Part shown: piece after piece, positions 38,609 through 52,130 of the stretch
Numbering within the stretch: position 1 is the stretch's first letter
Layout of the letters: every line of letters begins with the position of its first letter
Assembly (NCBI RefSeq): GCF_051020975.1
Contig: NW_027478167.1
Location: 11,284,001 to 11,348,000 of the forward strand
Source: Osmia lignaria lignaria
Taxonomy: Eukaryota > Arthropoda > Insecta > Hymenoptera > Megachilidae
Length of the DNA stretch: 64,000 nucleotides
Direction of reading: 5' to 3'
The notes under the pieces: generated by a model
What the model was told of the DNA's origin: nothing
What the model saw: the letters and a program-made list of their open reading frames with translations, nothing else
Database searches by the model: none
Made by a program: the position numbers and the translations under genes

Positions 38609-40862
38609 TTGCAGATTCAGCTCAAAGGAACTGGCCTGACGGACATATTTCGAGATATTTCTTCTTCTTGTTGTTCTTCCTCTGCACAGCTAAGCTGGGA
38701 GTGGCATTTGCAGCTCGGAATAGTGCAGAGTTATCTCAAAGAAAGGGGCCACGGTGTTTCTGTATCTCTAATATGTTGGTGCGGCTTCGGAGCTTTTAAA
38801 TATCTTGATATATCTCGAGAACTACGCATCTGATCAAAAAATATCATAGAACATAAAAAGTAGGAAACTTAATTCTCTACAATAAAGGTCTCTTAACATT
38901 TTGCCATAGCTCGCTTCGTTTCCGAGATATTTGCAGATTCAGCTCAAAGGAACTGGCCTGACGGACATATTTCGAGATATTTCTTCTTCTTGTTGTTCTT
39001 CCTCTGCACAGCTAAGCTGGGAGTGGCATTTGCAGCTCGGAATAGTGCAGAGTTATCTCAAAGAAAGGGGCCACGGTGTTTCTGTATCTCTATTATGTTG
39101 GTGCGGCTTCGGAACTTTTAAATATCTTGATATATCTCGAGAACTACGCATCTGATCAAAAAATATCATAGAACATAAAAAGTAGGAAACCTAATTCTCT
39201 ACAAAAAAGGTCTCTTAACATTTTGCCATAGCTCGCTTCGTTTCCGAGATATTTGCAGATTTATCTCAAGGGAAGGGGCCTAACGGACATATTTCGAGAT
39301 ATTTCTTCTTCTTGTTGTTCTTCTTCTGCACAGCTAAGCTGGAAGTGGCATTTGCGGCTCGCACTAGTGCAGAGTTATCTCAAAGAAAGGGGCCACGGTG
39401 TTTCTGTATCTCTATTATGTTGGTGCGGCTTCGGAACTTTTAAATATCTTGGTATATCTCGAGAACTACGCATCTGATCAAAAAATATCATAGAACATAA
39501 AAAGTAGGAAACTTAATTCTCTACAAAAAAGGTCTCTTAACATTTTGCCATAGCTCGCTTCGTTTCCGAGATATTTGCAGATTTATCTCAAGGGAAGGGG
39601 CCTAACGGACATATTTCGAGATATTTCTTCTTCTTGTTGTTCTTCTTCTGCACAGCTAAACTGGAACTGGCATTTCCAGCTCGCAATAGTGCAGAGTTAT
39701 CTCAAAGAGGGGGGCCACGGTGTTTCTGTATCTCTATTATGTTGGTGCGGCTTCGGAGCTTTTAAATATCTTGATATATCTCGAGAACTACGCATCTGAT
39801 CAAAAAATATCATAGAACATAAAAAGTAGGAAACTTAATTCTCTACAATAAAGGTCTCTTAACATTTTGCCATAGCTCGCTTCGTTTCCGAGATATTTGC
39901 AGATTCAGCTCAAAGGAACTGGCCTGACGGACATATTTCGAGATATTTCTTCTTCTTGTTGTTCTTCCTCTGCACAGCTAAGCTGGGAGTGGCATTTGCA
40001 GCTCGGAATAGTGCAGAGTTATCTCAAAGAAAGGGGCCACGGTGTTTCTGTATCTCTATTATGTTGGTGCGGCTTCGGAACTTTTAAATATCTTGATATA
40101 TCTCGAGAACTACGCATCTGATCAAAAAATATCATAGAACATAAAAAGTAGGAAACCTAATTCTCTACAAAAAAGGTCTCTTAACATTTTGCCATAGCTC
40201 GCTTCGTTTCCGAGATATTTGCAGATTTATCTCAAGGGAAGGGGCCTAACGGACATATTTCGAGATATTTCTTCTTCTTGTTGTTCTTCTTCTGCACAGC
40301 TAAGCTGGAAGTGGCATTTGCGGCTCGCACTAGTGCAGAGTTATCTCAAAGAAAGGGGCCACGGTGTTTCTGTATCTCTATTATGTTGGTGCGGCTTCGG
40401 AACTTTTAAATATCTTGGTATATCTCGAGAACTACGCATCTGATCAAAAAATATCATAGAACATAAAAAGTAGGAAACTTAATTCTCTACAAAAAAGGTC
40501 TCTTAACATTTTGCCATAGCTCGCTTCGTTTCCGAGATATTTGCAGATTTATCTCAAGGGAAGGGGCCTAACGGACATATTTCGAGATATTTCTTCTTCT
40601 TGTTGTTCTTCTTCTGCACAGCTAAACTGGAACTGGCATTTCCAGCTCGCAATAGTGCAGAGTTATCTCAAAGAGGGGGGCCACGGTGTTTCTGTATCTC
40701 TATTATGTTGGTGCGGCTTCGGAGCTTTTAAATATCTTGATATATCTCGAGAACTACGCATCTGATCAAAAAATATCATAGAACATAAAAAGTAGGAAAC
40801 TTAATTCTCTACAATAAAGGTCTCTTAACATTTTGCCATAGCTCGCTTCGTTTCCGAGATAT
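38609..40862 (+). repeat. Three-unit higher-order repeat (966 bp, two copies)
   Basis: Units at 38931, 39253 and 39575 match 39897, 40219 and 40541. The order is a CAGATTCAGCTC unit with CTGGGAGTGG, a unit with TATCTTGGTATATC, and a unit with AACTGGAACTGGCATTTCC and AAAGAGGGGGGCC. By eye the two copies are essentially identical. The unit at 38609 is the first half of the preceding doublet. Confidence 0.88.
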
Positions 40863-43759
40863 TTGCAGATTCAGCTCAAAGGAACTGGCCTGACGGACAT
40901 ATTTCGAGATATTTCTTCTTCTTGTTGTTCTTCCTCTGCACAGCTAAGCTGGGAGTGGCATTTGCAGCTCGGAATGGTGCAGAGTTATCTCAAAGAAAGG
41001 GGCCACGGTGTTTCTGTATCTCTAATATGTTGGTGCGGCTTCGGAGCTTTTAAATATCTTGATATATCTCGAGAACTACGCATCTGATCAAAAAATATCA
41101 TAGAACATAAAAAGTAGGAAACTTAATTCTCTACAATAAAGGTCTCTTAACATTTTGCCATAGCTCGCTTCGTTTCCGAGATATTTGCAGATTCAGCTCA
41201 AAGGAACTGGCCTGACGGACATATTTCGAGATATTTCTTCTTCTTGTTGTTCTTCCTCTGCACAGCTAAGCTGGGAGTGGCATTTGCAGCTCGGAATAGT
41301 GCAGAGTTATCTCAAAGAAAGGGGCCACGGTGTTTCTGTATCTCTATTATGTTGGTGCGGCTTCGGAACTTTTAAATATCTTGATATATCTCGAGAACTA
41401 CGTATCTGATCAAAAAATATCATAGAACATAAAAAGTAGGAAACCTAATTCTCTACAAAACGGTCTCTTAACATTTTGCCATAGCTCGCTTCGTTTCCGA
41501 GATATTTGCAGATTTATCTCAAGGGAAGGGGCCTAACGGACATATTTCGAGATATTTCTTCTTCTTGTTGTTCTTCTTCTGCACAGCTAAGCTGGAAGTG
41601 GCATTTGCGGCTCGCACTAGTGCAGAGTTATCTCAAAGAAAGGGGCCACGGTGTTTCTGTATCTCTATTATGTTGGTGCGGCTTCGGAACTTTTAAATAT
41701 CTTGGTATATCTCGAGAACTCCGCATCTGATCAAAAAATATCATAGAACATAAAAAGTAGGAAACTTAATTCTCTACAAAAAAGGTCTCTTAACATTTTG
41801 CCATAGCTCGCTTCGTTTCCGAGATATTTGCAGATTTATCTCAGGGGAAGGGGCCTAACGGACATATTTCGAGATATTTCTTCTTCTTGTTGTTCTTCTT
41901 CTGCACAGCTAAGCTGGAAGTGGCATTTGCAGCTCGCAATAGTGCAGAGTTATCTCAAAGAAAGGGGCCACGGTGTTTCTGTATCTCTATTATGTTGGTG
42001 CGGCTTCGGAACTTTTAAATATCTTGGTATATCTCGACAATTACGCATCTGATCAAAAAATATCATACAACATAAAAAGTAGGAAACTTAATTCTCTACA
42101 AAAAAGGTCTCTTAACATTTTCCCATAGCTGGCATCGTTTCCGAGATATTTGCAGATTTATCTCAAGGGAAGGGGCCTGACGGACATATTCCGAGATATT
42201 TCTTCTTCTTGTTGTTCCTCTTCTGCACAGCTAAGCTGGAAGTGGCATTTGCAGCTCGCAATAGTGCAGAGTTATCTCAAAGAAAGAGGCCACGGTGTTT
42301 CTGTACCTCTATTATGTTGGTGCAGCTTCGGAACTTTTAAATATCTTGATATATCTCGAGAACTACGCATCTGATCAAAAAATATCATAGAACATAAAAA
42401 GTAGGAAACTTAATTCTCTACAAAAAAGGTATCTTAACATTTTGCGATAGCTCACTTCGTTTCCGAGATATTTGCAGATTCAGCTCAAAGGAACTGGCCT
42501 GACGGACATATTTCGAGATATTTCTTCTTCTTGTTGTTCTTCCTCTGCACAGCTAAGCTGGGAGTGGCATTTGCAGCTCGGAATAGTGCAGAGTTATCTC
42601 AAAGAAAGGGGCCACGGTGTTTCTGTATCTTTAATATGTTGGTGCGGCTTCGGAGCTTTTAAATATCTTGATATATCTCGAGAACTACGCATCTGATCAA
42701 AAAATATCATAGAACATAAAAAGTAGGAAACTTAATTCTCTACAATAAAGGTCTCTTAACATTTTGCCATAGCTCGCTTCGTTTCCGAGATATTTGCAGA
42801 TTCAGCTCAAAGGAACTGGCCTGACGGACATATTTCGAGATATTTCTTCTTCTTGTTGTTCTTCCTCTGCACAGCTAAGCTGGGAGTGGCATTTGCAGCT
42901 CGGAATAGTGCAGAGTTATCTCAAAGAAAGGGGCCACGGTGTTTCTGTATCTCTAATATGTTGGTGCGGCTTCGGAGCTTTTAAATATCTTGATATATCT
43001 CGAGAACTACGCATCTGATCAAAAAATATCATAGAACATAAAAAGTAGGAAACTTAATTCTCTACAATAAAGGTCTCTTAACATTTTGCCATAGCTCGCT
43101 TCGTTTCCGAGATATTTGCAGATTCAGCTCAAAGGAACTGGCCTGACGGACATATTTCGAGATATTTCTTCTTCTTGTTGTTCTTCCTCTGCACAGCTAA
43201 GCTGGAAGTGGCATTTGCAGCTCGCAATAGTGCAGAGTTATCTCAAAGAAAGGGGCCACGGTGTTTCTGTATCTCTATTATGTTGGTGCGGCTTCTTAAC
43301 TTTTAAATATCTTGATATATCTCGAGAACTACGCATCTGATCCAAAAACATCATAGAACATAAAAAGTAGGAAACTTAATTCTCTACAAAAAAGGTCTCT
43401 CGACATTTTGCCATAGCTCGCTTCGTTTCCGAGATATTTGCAGATTTATCTCAAGGGAAGGGGCCTAACGGACATATTTCGAGATATTTCTTCTTCTTGT
43501 TGTTCTTCTTCTGCACAGCTAAGCTGGAAGTGGCATTTGCAGCTCGCAATAGTGCAGAGTTATCTCAAAGAAAGGGGCCACGGTGTTTCTGTATCTCTAT
43601 TATGTTGGTGCGGCTTCGGAACTTTTAAATATCTTGGTATATCTCGACAATTACGCATCTGATCAAAAAATATCATACAACATAAAAAGTAGGAAACTTA
43701 ATTCTCTACAAAAAAGGTCTCTTAACATTTTGCGATAGCTCGCTTCGTTTCCGAGATAT
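40863..43759 (+). repeat. CAGATTCAGCTC doublets and TTGGTATATC units
   Basis: The doublet at 40863 and 41185 is followed by a TCTTGGTATATC unit at 41506, repeating the order at 38609-39574 at an offset of about seven units. Units at 42472, 42794 and 43116 give three CAGATTCAGCTC boxes in a row; the third has an ordinary middle box and CGGCTTCTTAAC, so it is a mosaic. Units at 41828 and 43438 share TCTTGGTATATCTCGACAAT. The unit at 42150 introduces CATTTTCCCATAGCTGGCAT upstream and TGTACCTCTATT, marks that become common after 50 kb. Confidence 0.75.
41185..41505 (+). repeat. 321-bp unit (A-run deletion)
   Basis: The usual CTACAAAAAAGG reads CTACAAAACGG at 41454-41463, one base shorter with an A to C change. 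This is one of seven units in the window that are not 322 bp. Confidence 0.85.
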
Positions 43760-46657
43760 TTGCAGATTTATCTCAAGGGAAGGGGCCTGACGGACATATT
43801 TCGAGATATTTCTTCTTCTTGCTGTTCTTCTTCTGTACAGCTAAGCTGGAAGTGGCATTTGCAGGTCGCAATAGTGCAGAGTTATCTCAAAGAAAGGGGC
43901 CACGGTGTTTCTGTATCTCTATTATGTTGGTGCGGCTTCGGAACTTTTAAATATCTCGATATATCTCGAAAACTACGCATCTGATCAAAAAATATCATAG
44001 AACATAAATTATAGGAAACATAATTCTCTACAAAAAAGGTCTCTTAACGTTTTGCCATAGCTCGCTTCGTTTCCGAGATATTTGCAGATTTATCTCAAGG
44101 GAAGGGTCCTGACGGACATATTTCGGGATATTTCTTCTTCTTGTTGTTCTTCTTCTGCACAGCTAAGCTGGAAGTGGCATTTGCAGGTCGCAATAGTGCA
44201 GAGTTATCTCAAAGAAAGGGGCCACGGTGTTTCGGTACCTCTATTATGTTGGTGCAGCTTCGGAGCTTTTAAATATCTTGATATATCTCGAGAACTACGC
44301 ATCTGATCAAAAAATATCATAGAACATAAAAAGTAGGAAACTTAATTCTCTACAAAAAAGGTCTCTTAACATTTTGCCATAGCTCGCTTCGTTTCCGAGA
44401 TATTTGCAGATTTATCTCAAGGGAAGGGGCCTAACGGACATATTTCGAGATATTTCTTCTTCTTGTTGTTCTTCTTCTGCACAGCTAAGCTGGAAGTGGC
44501 ATTTGCAGCTCGCAATAGTGCAGAGTTATCTCAAAGAAAGGGGCCACGGTGTTTCTGTATCTCTATTATGTTGGTGCGGCTTCGGAACTTTTAAATATCT
44601 CGATATATCTCGAAAATTACGCTTCTGATCAAAAAATGTCACAGAACATGAATTGTAGGAAACATAATTCTCTACAAAAAAGGTCTGTTAACGTTTTGCC
44701 ATAGCTCGCTTCGTTTCCGAGATATTTGCAGATTTATCTCAACGGAAGGGTCCTGACGGACATATTTCAAGATATTTCTTCTTCTTGTCGTTCTTCTTCT
44801 GCACAGCTAAACTGGAAGTGGCATTTCCAGCTCGCAATAGTGCAGAGTTATCCCAAAGAAAGGGGCCACGGTGTTTCTGTATCTCTATTATGTTGGTGCG
44901 GCTTCGGAACTTTTAAATATCTTGATATATCTCGACAACTACGCATCTGATCAAAAAATATCATACAACATAAAAAGTAGGAAACTTAATTCTCTACAAA
45001 AAAGGTCTCTCAACATTTTGCCATAGCTAGCTTCGTTTTCGAGATATTTGCAGATTTATCTCAAGGGAAGGGTCCTGACGGACATATTTCGGGATATTTC
45101 TTCTTCTTGTTGTTCTTCTTCTGCACAGCTAAGCTGGAAGTGGCATTTGCAGGTCGCAATAGTGCAGAGTTATCTCAAAGAAAGGGGCCACGGTGTTTCG
45201 GTACCTCTATTATGTTGGTGCAGCTTCGGAGCTTTTAAATATCTTGATATATCTCGAGAACTACGCATCTGATCAAAAAATATCATAGAACATAGAAAGT
45301 AGGAAACTTAATTCTCTACAAAAAAGGTCTCTTAACATTTTGCCATAGCTCGCTTCGTTTCCGAGATATTTGCAGATTTATCTCAAGGGAAGGGGCCTAA
45401 CGGACATATTTCGAGATATTTCTTCTTCTTGTTGTTCTTCTTCTGCACAGCTAAGCTGGAAGTGGCATTTGCAGCTCGCAATAGTGCAGAGTTATCTCAA
45501 AGAAAGGGGCCACGGTGTTTCTGTATCTCTATTATGTTGGTGCGGCTTCGGAACTTTTAAATATCTTGATATATCTCGAGAACTACGCATCTGATCAAAA
45601 AATGTCATAGAACATGAATTGTAGGAAACAGAATTCTCTACAAAAAAGGTCTGTTAACGTTTTGCCATAGCTCGCTTCGTTTCCGAGATATTTGCAGATT
45701 TATCTCAAGGGAAGGGTCCTGACGGACATATTTCAAGATATTTCTTCTTCTTGTCGTTCTTCTTCTGCACAGCTAAACTGGAAGTGGCATTTTCAGCTCG
45801 CAATAGTGCAGAGTTATCTCAAGGAAAGGGGCCACGGTGTTTCTGTATCTCTATTATGTTGGTGCGGCTTCGGAACTTTTAAATATCTTGATATATCTCG
45901 AGAACTACACATCTGATCAAAAAATATCATATAACATAAAAAGTAGGAAACTTAATTCTCTACAAAAAAGGTCTCTTAACATTTTGCCATAGCTCGCTTC
46001 GTTTCCGAGATATTTGCAGATTTATCTCAAGGGAAGGGGCCTAACGGACATATTTCGAGATATTTCTTCTTCTTGTTGTTCTTCTTCTGCACAGCTAAGC
46101 TGGAAGTGGCATTTGCAGCTCGCAATAGTGCAGAGTTATCTCAAAGAAAGGGGCCACGGTGTTTCTGTATCTCTATTATGTTGGTGCGACTTCGGAACTT
46201 TTAAATATCTCGATATATCTCGAAAACTACGCTTCTCATCAAAAAATGTCATAGAACATGAATTGTAGGAAACATAATTCTCTACAAAAAAGGTCTGTTA
46301 ACGTTTTGCCATAGCTCGCTTCGTTTCCGAGATATTTGCAGATTTATCTCAAGGGAAGGGTCCTGACGGACATATTTCAAGATATTTCTTCTTCTTGTCG
46401 TTCTTCTTCTGCACAGCTAAACTGGAAGTGGCATTTCCAACTCGCAATAGTGCAGAGTTATCCCAAAGAAAGGGGCCACGGTGTTTCTGTATCTCTATTA
46501 TGTTGGTGCGGCTTCGGAACTTTTAAATATCTTGATATATCTCGAGAACTACGCATCTGATCAAAAAATATCATACAACATAAAAAGTAGGAAACTTAAT
46601 TCTCTACAAAAAAGGTCTCTCAACATTTTGCCATAGCTAGCTTCGTTTTCGAGATAT
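43760..46657 (+). repeat. Nine-unit segmental duplication, copy 1 (2898 bp)
   Basis: This copy pairs with 46658-49555. The order includes GGGTCCTGACGG units with TTTCGGGATATTTC and TTTCGGTACCTC (44082, 45048), units with an ATGTCA(C/T)AGAACATG tail and GGTCTGTTAACG (44404, 45370, 46014), and GGGTCCTGACGG units with TTTCAAGATATTTC, TTGTCGTTC and CATTT(C/T)CA (44726, 45692, 46336). Within the copy a three-unit (966-bp) period runs 44082, 45048 and then slips by one unit at 46014. Confidence 0.82.
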
Positions 46658-49555
46658 TTGCAGATTTATCTCATGGGAAGGGGCCTGACGGACATATTTC
46701 GAGATATTTCTTCTTCTTGTTGTTCTTCTTCTGCACAGCTAAGCTGGAAGTGGCATTTGCAGGTCGCAATAGTGCAGAGTTATCTCAAAGAAAGGGGCCA
46801 CGGTGTTTCTGTATCTCTATTATGTTGGTGCGGCTTCGGAACTTTTAAATATCTCGATATATCTCGAAAACTACGCATCTGATCAAAAAATATCATAGAA
46901 CATAAATTATAGGAAACATAATTCTCTACAAAAAAGGTCTCTTAACGTTTTGCCATAGCTCGCTTCGTTTCCGAGATATTTGCAGATTTATCTCAGGGGA
47001 AGGGTCCTGACGGACATATTTCGGGATATTTCTTCTTCTTGTTGTTCTTCTTCTGCACAGCTAAGCTGGAAGTGGCATTTGCAGGTCGCAATAGTGCAGA
47101 GTTATCTCAAAGAAAGGGGCCACGGTGTTTCGGTACCTCTATTATGTTGGTGCAGCTTCGGAGCTTTTCAATATCTTGGTATATCTCGAGAACTACGCAT
47201 CTGATCAAAAAATATCATAGAGCATAAAAAGTAGGAAACTTAATTCTCTACAAAAAAGGTCTCTTAACATTTTGCCATAGCTCGCTTCGTTTCCGAGATA
47301 TTTGCAGATTTATCTCAAGGGAAGGGGCCTAACGGACATATTTCGAGATATTTCTTCTTCTTGTTGTTCTTCTTCTGCACAGCTAAGCTGGAAGTGGCAT
47401 TTGCAGCTCGCAATAGTGCAGAGTTATCTCAAAGAAAGGGGCCACGGTGTTTCTGTATCTCTATTATGTTGGTGCGGCTTCGGAACTTTTAAATATCTCG
47501 ATATATCTCGCAAATTACGCTTCTGATCAAAAAATGTCATAGAACATGAATTGTAGGAAACATAATTGTCTACAAAAAAGGTCTGTTAACGTTTTGCCAT
47601 AGCTCGCTTCGTTTCCGAGATATTTGCAGATTTATCTCAACGGAAGGGTCCTGACGGACATATTTCAAGATATTTCTTCTTCTTGTCGTTCTTCTTCTGC
47701 ACAGCTAAACTGGAAGTGGCATTTCCAGCTCGCAATAGTGCAGAGTTATCCCAAAGAAAGGGGCCACGGTGTTTCTGTATCTCTATTATGTTGGTGCGGC
47801 TTCGGAACTTTTAAATATCTTGATATATCTCGAGAACTACGCATCTGATCAAAAAATATCATACAACATAAAAAGTAGGAAACTTAATTCTCTACAAAAA
47901 AGGTCTCTCAACATTTTGCCATAGCTAGCTTCGTTTTCGAGATATTTGCAGATTTATCTCAAGGGAAGGGTCCTGACGGACATATTTCGGGATATTTCTT
48001 CTTCTTGTTGTTCTTCTTCTGCACAGCTAAGCTGCAAGTGGCATTTGCAGGTCGCAATAGTGCAGAGTTATCTCAAAGAAAGGGGCCACGGTGTTTCGGT
48101 ACCTCTATTATGTTGGTGCAGCTTCGGAGCTTTTAAATATCTTGATATATCTCGAGAACTACGCATCTGATCAAAAAATATCATAGAACATAAAAAGTAG
48201 GAAACTTAATTCTCTACAAAAAAGGTCTCTTAACATTTTGCCATAGCTCGCTTCGTTTCCCAGATATTTGCAGATTTATCTCAAGGGAAGGGGCCTAACG
48301 GACATATTTCGAGATATTTCTTCTTCTTGTTGTTCTTCTTCTGCACAGCTAAGCTGGAAGTGGCATTTGCAGCTCGCAATAGTGCAGAGTTATCTCAAAG
48401 AAAGGGGCCACGGTGTTTCTGTATCTCTATTATGTTGGTGCGGCTTCGGAACTTTTAAATATCTTGATATATCTCGAGAACTACGCATCTGATCAAAAAA
48501 TATCATACAACATAAAAAGTAGGAAACTTAATTCTCTACAAAAACGGTCTCTTAACATTTTGCCATAGCTCGCTTCGTTTCCGAGATATTTGCAGATTTA
48601 TCTCAAGGGAAGGGGCCTAACGGACATATTTCGAGATATTTCTTCTTGTTGTTGTTCTTCTTCTGCACAGCTAAGCTGGAAGTGGCATTTGCAGCTCGCA
48701 ATAGTGCAGAGTTATCTCAAAGAAAGGGGCCACGGTGTTTCTGTATCTCTATTATGTTGGTGCGGCTTCGGAACTTTTAAATATCTTGATATATCTCGAG
48801 AACTACGCATCTGATCAAAAAATATCATAGAACATAAAAAGTAGAAAACTTAATTCTCTACAAAAAAGGTCTCTTAACATTTTGCCATAGCTCGCCTCGT
48901 TTCCGAGATATTTGCAGATTTATCTCAAGGGAAGGGGCCTAACGGACATATTTCGAGATATTTCTTCTTCTTGTTGTTCTTCTTCTGCACAGCTAAGCTG
49001 GAAGTGGCATTTGCAGCTCGCAATAGTGCAGAGTTATCTCAAAGAAAGGGGCCACGGTGTTTCTGTATCTCTATTATGTTGGTGCGGCTTCGGAACTTTT
49101 AAATATCTCGATATATCTCGAAAATTACGCTTCTGATCAAAAAATGTCATAGAACATGAATTGTAGGAAACATAATTGTCTACAAAAAAGGTCTGTTAAC
49201 GTTTTGCCATAGCTCGCTTCGTTTCCGAGATATTTGCAGATTTATCTCAACGGAAGGGTCCTGACGGACATATTTCAAGATATTTCTTCTTCTTGTCGTT
49301 CTTCTTCTGCACAGCTAAACTGGAAGTGGCATTTCCAGCTCGCAATAGTGCAGAGTTATCCCAAAGAAAGGGGCCACGGTGTTTCTGTATCTCTATTATG
49401 TTGGTGCGGCTTCGGAACTTTTAAATATCTTGATATATCTCGAGAACTACGCATCTGATCAAAAAATATCATAGAACATAAAAAGTAGGAAACATAATTC
49501 TCTACAAAAAAGGTCTCTTAACATTTTGCCATAGCTCGCTTCGTTTCCGAGATAT
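46658..49555 (+). repeat. Nine-unit segmental duplication, copy 2 (2898 bp)
   Basis: Units at 46658, 46980, 47302, 47624, 47946 and 48268 match 43760, 44082, 44404, 44726, 45048 and 45370. The TCAACGGAAGGGTCC form is shared by 44726 and 47624, and the TAGGAAACATAATTCTC tail with ATTATAGG by 43760 and 46658. The last units, 48590, 48912 and 49234, match the earlier copy less well. 49234 repeats the 47624 type, including TCAACGGAAGG and TTATCCCAAAG, at 1610 bp. Confidence 0.8.
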
Positions 49556-52130
49556 TTGCAGATTTATCTCAAGGGAAGGGGCCTGACGGACATATTTCGA
49601 GATATTTCTTCTTCTTGTTGTTCTTCTTCTGCACAGCTAAGCTGGAAGTGGCATTTGCGGCTCGCACTAGTGCAGAGTTATCTCAAAGAAAGGGGCCACG
49701 GTGTTTCTGTATCTCTATTATGTTGGTGCGGCTTCGGAACTTTTAAATATCTTGATATATCTCGAGAACTACGCATCTGATCAGAAAATATCATACAACA
49801 TAAAAAGTAGGAAACTTAATTCTCTACAAAAAAGGTCTCTTAACATTTTGCCATAGCTCGCTTCGTTTCCGAGATATTTGCAGATTTATCTCAAGGGAAG
49901 GGGCCTGACGGACATATTTCGAAATATTTCTTCTTCTTGTTGTTCTTCTTCTGCACAGCTAAGCTGGAAGTGGCATTTGCAGCTCGCAATAGTGCAGAGT
50001 TATCTCAAAGAAAGGGGCCACGGTGTTTCTGTACCTCCATTATGTTGGTGCGGCTTCGGAACTTTTAAATATCTTGATATATCTCGAAAACTACGCTTCT
50101 GATCAAAAAATATCATAGAATATAAAAAGTAGGAAACTTAATTCTCTACAAAAAAGGTCTCTTAACATTTTCCCATAGCTGGCATTGTTTCCGAGATATT
50201 TGCAGATTTATCTCAAGGGAAGGGGCCTTACGGACATATTCCGAGATATTTCTTCTTCTTGTTGTTCCTCTTCTGCACAGCTAAGCTGGAACGGCATTTG
50301 CAGGTCGCAATAGTGCAGAGTTATCTCAAGGAAAGGGGCCACGGTGTTTCTGTATCTCTATCATGTTGGTGCGGCTTCGGAACTTTTAAATATCTCGATA
50401 TATCTCGAAAACTACGCTTCTGATCAAAAAATATCAGAGAACGTAAATTGTAGGAAATATAATTCTCTACAAAAAAGGTCTCTTAACATTTTGCCATAGC
50501 TCGCTTCGTTTCCGAGATATTTGCAGATTTATCTCAAGCGAAGGGGCCTGACGGACATATTTCGAGATATTTCTTCTTTTTGTTGTTCTTCTTCTGCCCA
50601 GCTAAGCTGGAAGTGGCATTTGCAGCTCGCAATAGTGCAGAGTTATCTCAAAGAAAGGGGCCACGGTGTTTCTGTATCTCTATTATGTTGGTGCGGCTTC
50701 GGAACTTTTAAATATCTCGATATATCTCGAAAACTACGCTTCTGATCAAAAAATATCAGAGAACGTAAATTGTAGGAAATATAATTCTCTACAAAAAAGG
50801 TCTCTTAACATTTTGCCATAGCTCGCTTCGTTTCCGAGATATTTGCAGATTTATCCCAAGGGAAGGGGCCTGACGGACATATTTCGAGATATTTCTTCTT
50901 CTTGTTGTTCTTCTTGTGCACAGCTAAGCTGGAAGTGGCATTTGCGGCTCGCACTAGTGCAAAGTTATCTCAAAGAAAGGGGCCACGGTGTTTCTGTATC
51001 TCTATTATGTTGGTGCGGCTTCGGAACTTTTAAATATCTTGATATATCTCGAGAACTACGCATCTGATCAGAAAATATCATACAACATAAAAAGTAGGAA
51101 ACTTAATTCTCTACAAAAAAGGTCTCTTAACATTTTGCCATAGCTCGCTTCGTTTCCGAGATATTTGCAGATTTATCTCAAGGGAAGGGGCCTGACGGAC
51201 ATATTTCGAAATATTTCTTCTTCTTGTTGTTCTTCTTCTGCACAGCTAAGCTGGAAGTGGCATTTGCAGCTCGCAATAGTGCAGAGTTATCTCAAAGAAA
51301 GGGGCCACGGTGTTTCTGTACCTCCATTATGTTGGTGCGGCTTCGGAACTTTTAAATATCTTGATATATCTCGAAAACTACGCTTCTGATCAAAAAATAT
51401 CATAGAATATAAAAAGTAGGAAACTTAATTCTCTACAAAAAAGGTCTCTTAACATTTTCCCATAGCTGGCATTGTTTCCGAGATATTTGCAGATTTATCT
51501 CAAGGGAAGGGGCCTTACGGACATATTCCGAGATATTTCTTCTTCTTGTTGTTCCTCTTCTGCACAGCTAAGCTGGAAGTGGCATTTGCAGCTCGCAATA
51601 GTGCAGGGTTATCTCAAAGAAAGAGGCCACGGTGTTTCTGTACCTCTATTATGTTGGTGCAGCTTCGGAACTTTTAAATATCTTGATATATCTCGAGAAC
51701 TACGCATCTGATCAAAAAATATCATAGAATATAAAAAGTAGGAAACTTAATTCTCTACAAAAAAGGTCTCTTAACATTTTCCCATAGCTGGCATTGTTTC
51801 CGAGATATTTGCAGATTTATCTCAAGGGAAGGGGCCTGACGGACATATTCCGAGATATTTCTTCTTCTTGTTGTTCCTCTTCTGCACAGCTAAGCTGGAA
51901 GTGGCATTTGCAGCTCGCAATAGTGCAGGGTTATCTCAAAGAAAGAGGCCACGGTGTTTCTGTACCTCTATTATGTTGGTGCAGCTTCGGAACTTTTAAA
52001 TATCTTGATATATCTCGAGAACTACGCATCTGATCAAAAAATATCATAGAACATAAAAAGTAGGAAACCTAATTTTCTACAAAAAAGGTCTCTTAACATT
52101 TTGCCGTAGCTCGCTTCGTTTCCGAGATAT
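49556..52130 (+). repeat. Four-unit duplication (1287-bp offset)
   Basis: Units at 49556, 49878 and 50200 match 50843, 51165 and 51487. Marks are CATCTGATCAGAAAATATC with CATACAAC, TTTCGAAATATTTC with GTACCTCCATTATG, and CATAGCTGGCATTG with GGCCTTACGG and TTCCTCTTCTGC. The offset is 1287 because the unit at 50200 lost a base. The units at 51487 and 51809 are a further near-identical pair sharing GTGCAGGGTTATC. Confidence 0.82.
50200..50520 (+). repeat. 321-bp chimeric unit with a central 1-bp deletion
   Basis: Its first part (GGCCTTACGG, TTCCGAGATATTTC, TTCCTCTTCTGC) matches the unit at 51487. Its second part (GCAGGTCGC, then the ATCAGAGAACG and GGAAATATAATTC tail) matches other types; the tail is the same as in the unit at 50521. 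Between these halves, CTGGAAGTGGCAT is replaced by CTGGAACGGCAT near 50290. This is the only unit in which the 74-codon frame is broken by a frameshift. Confidence 0.8.
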
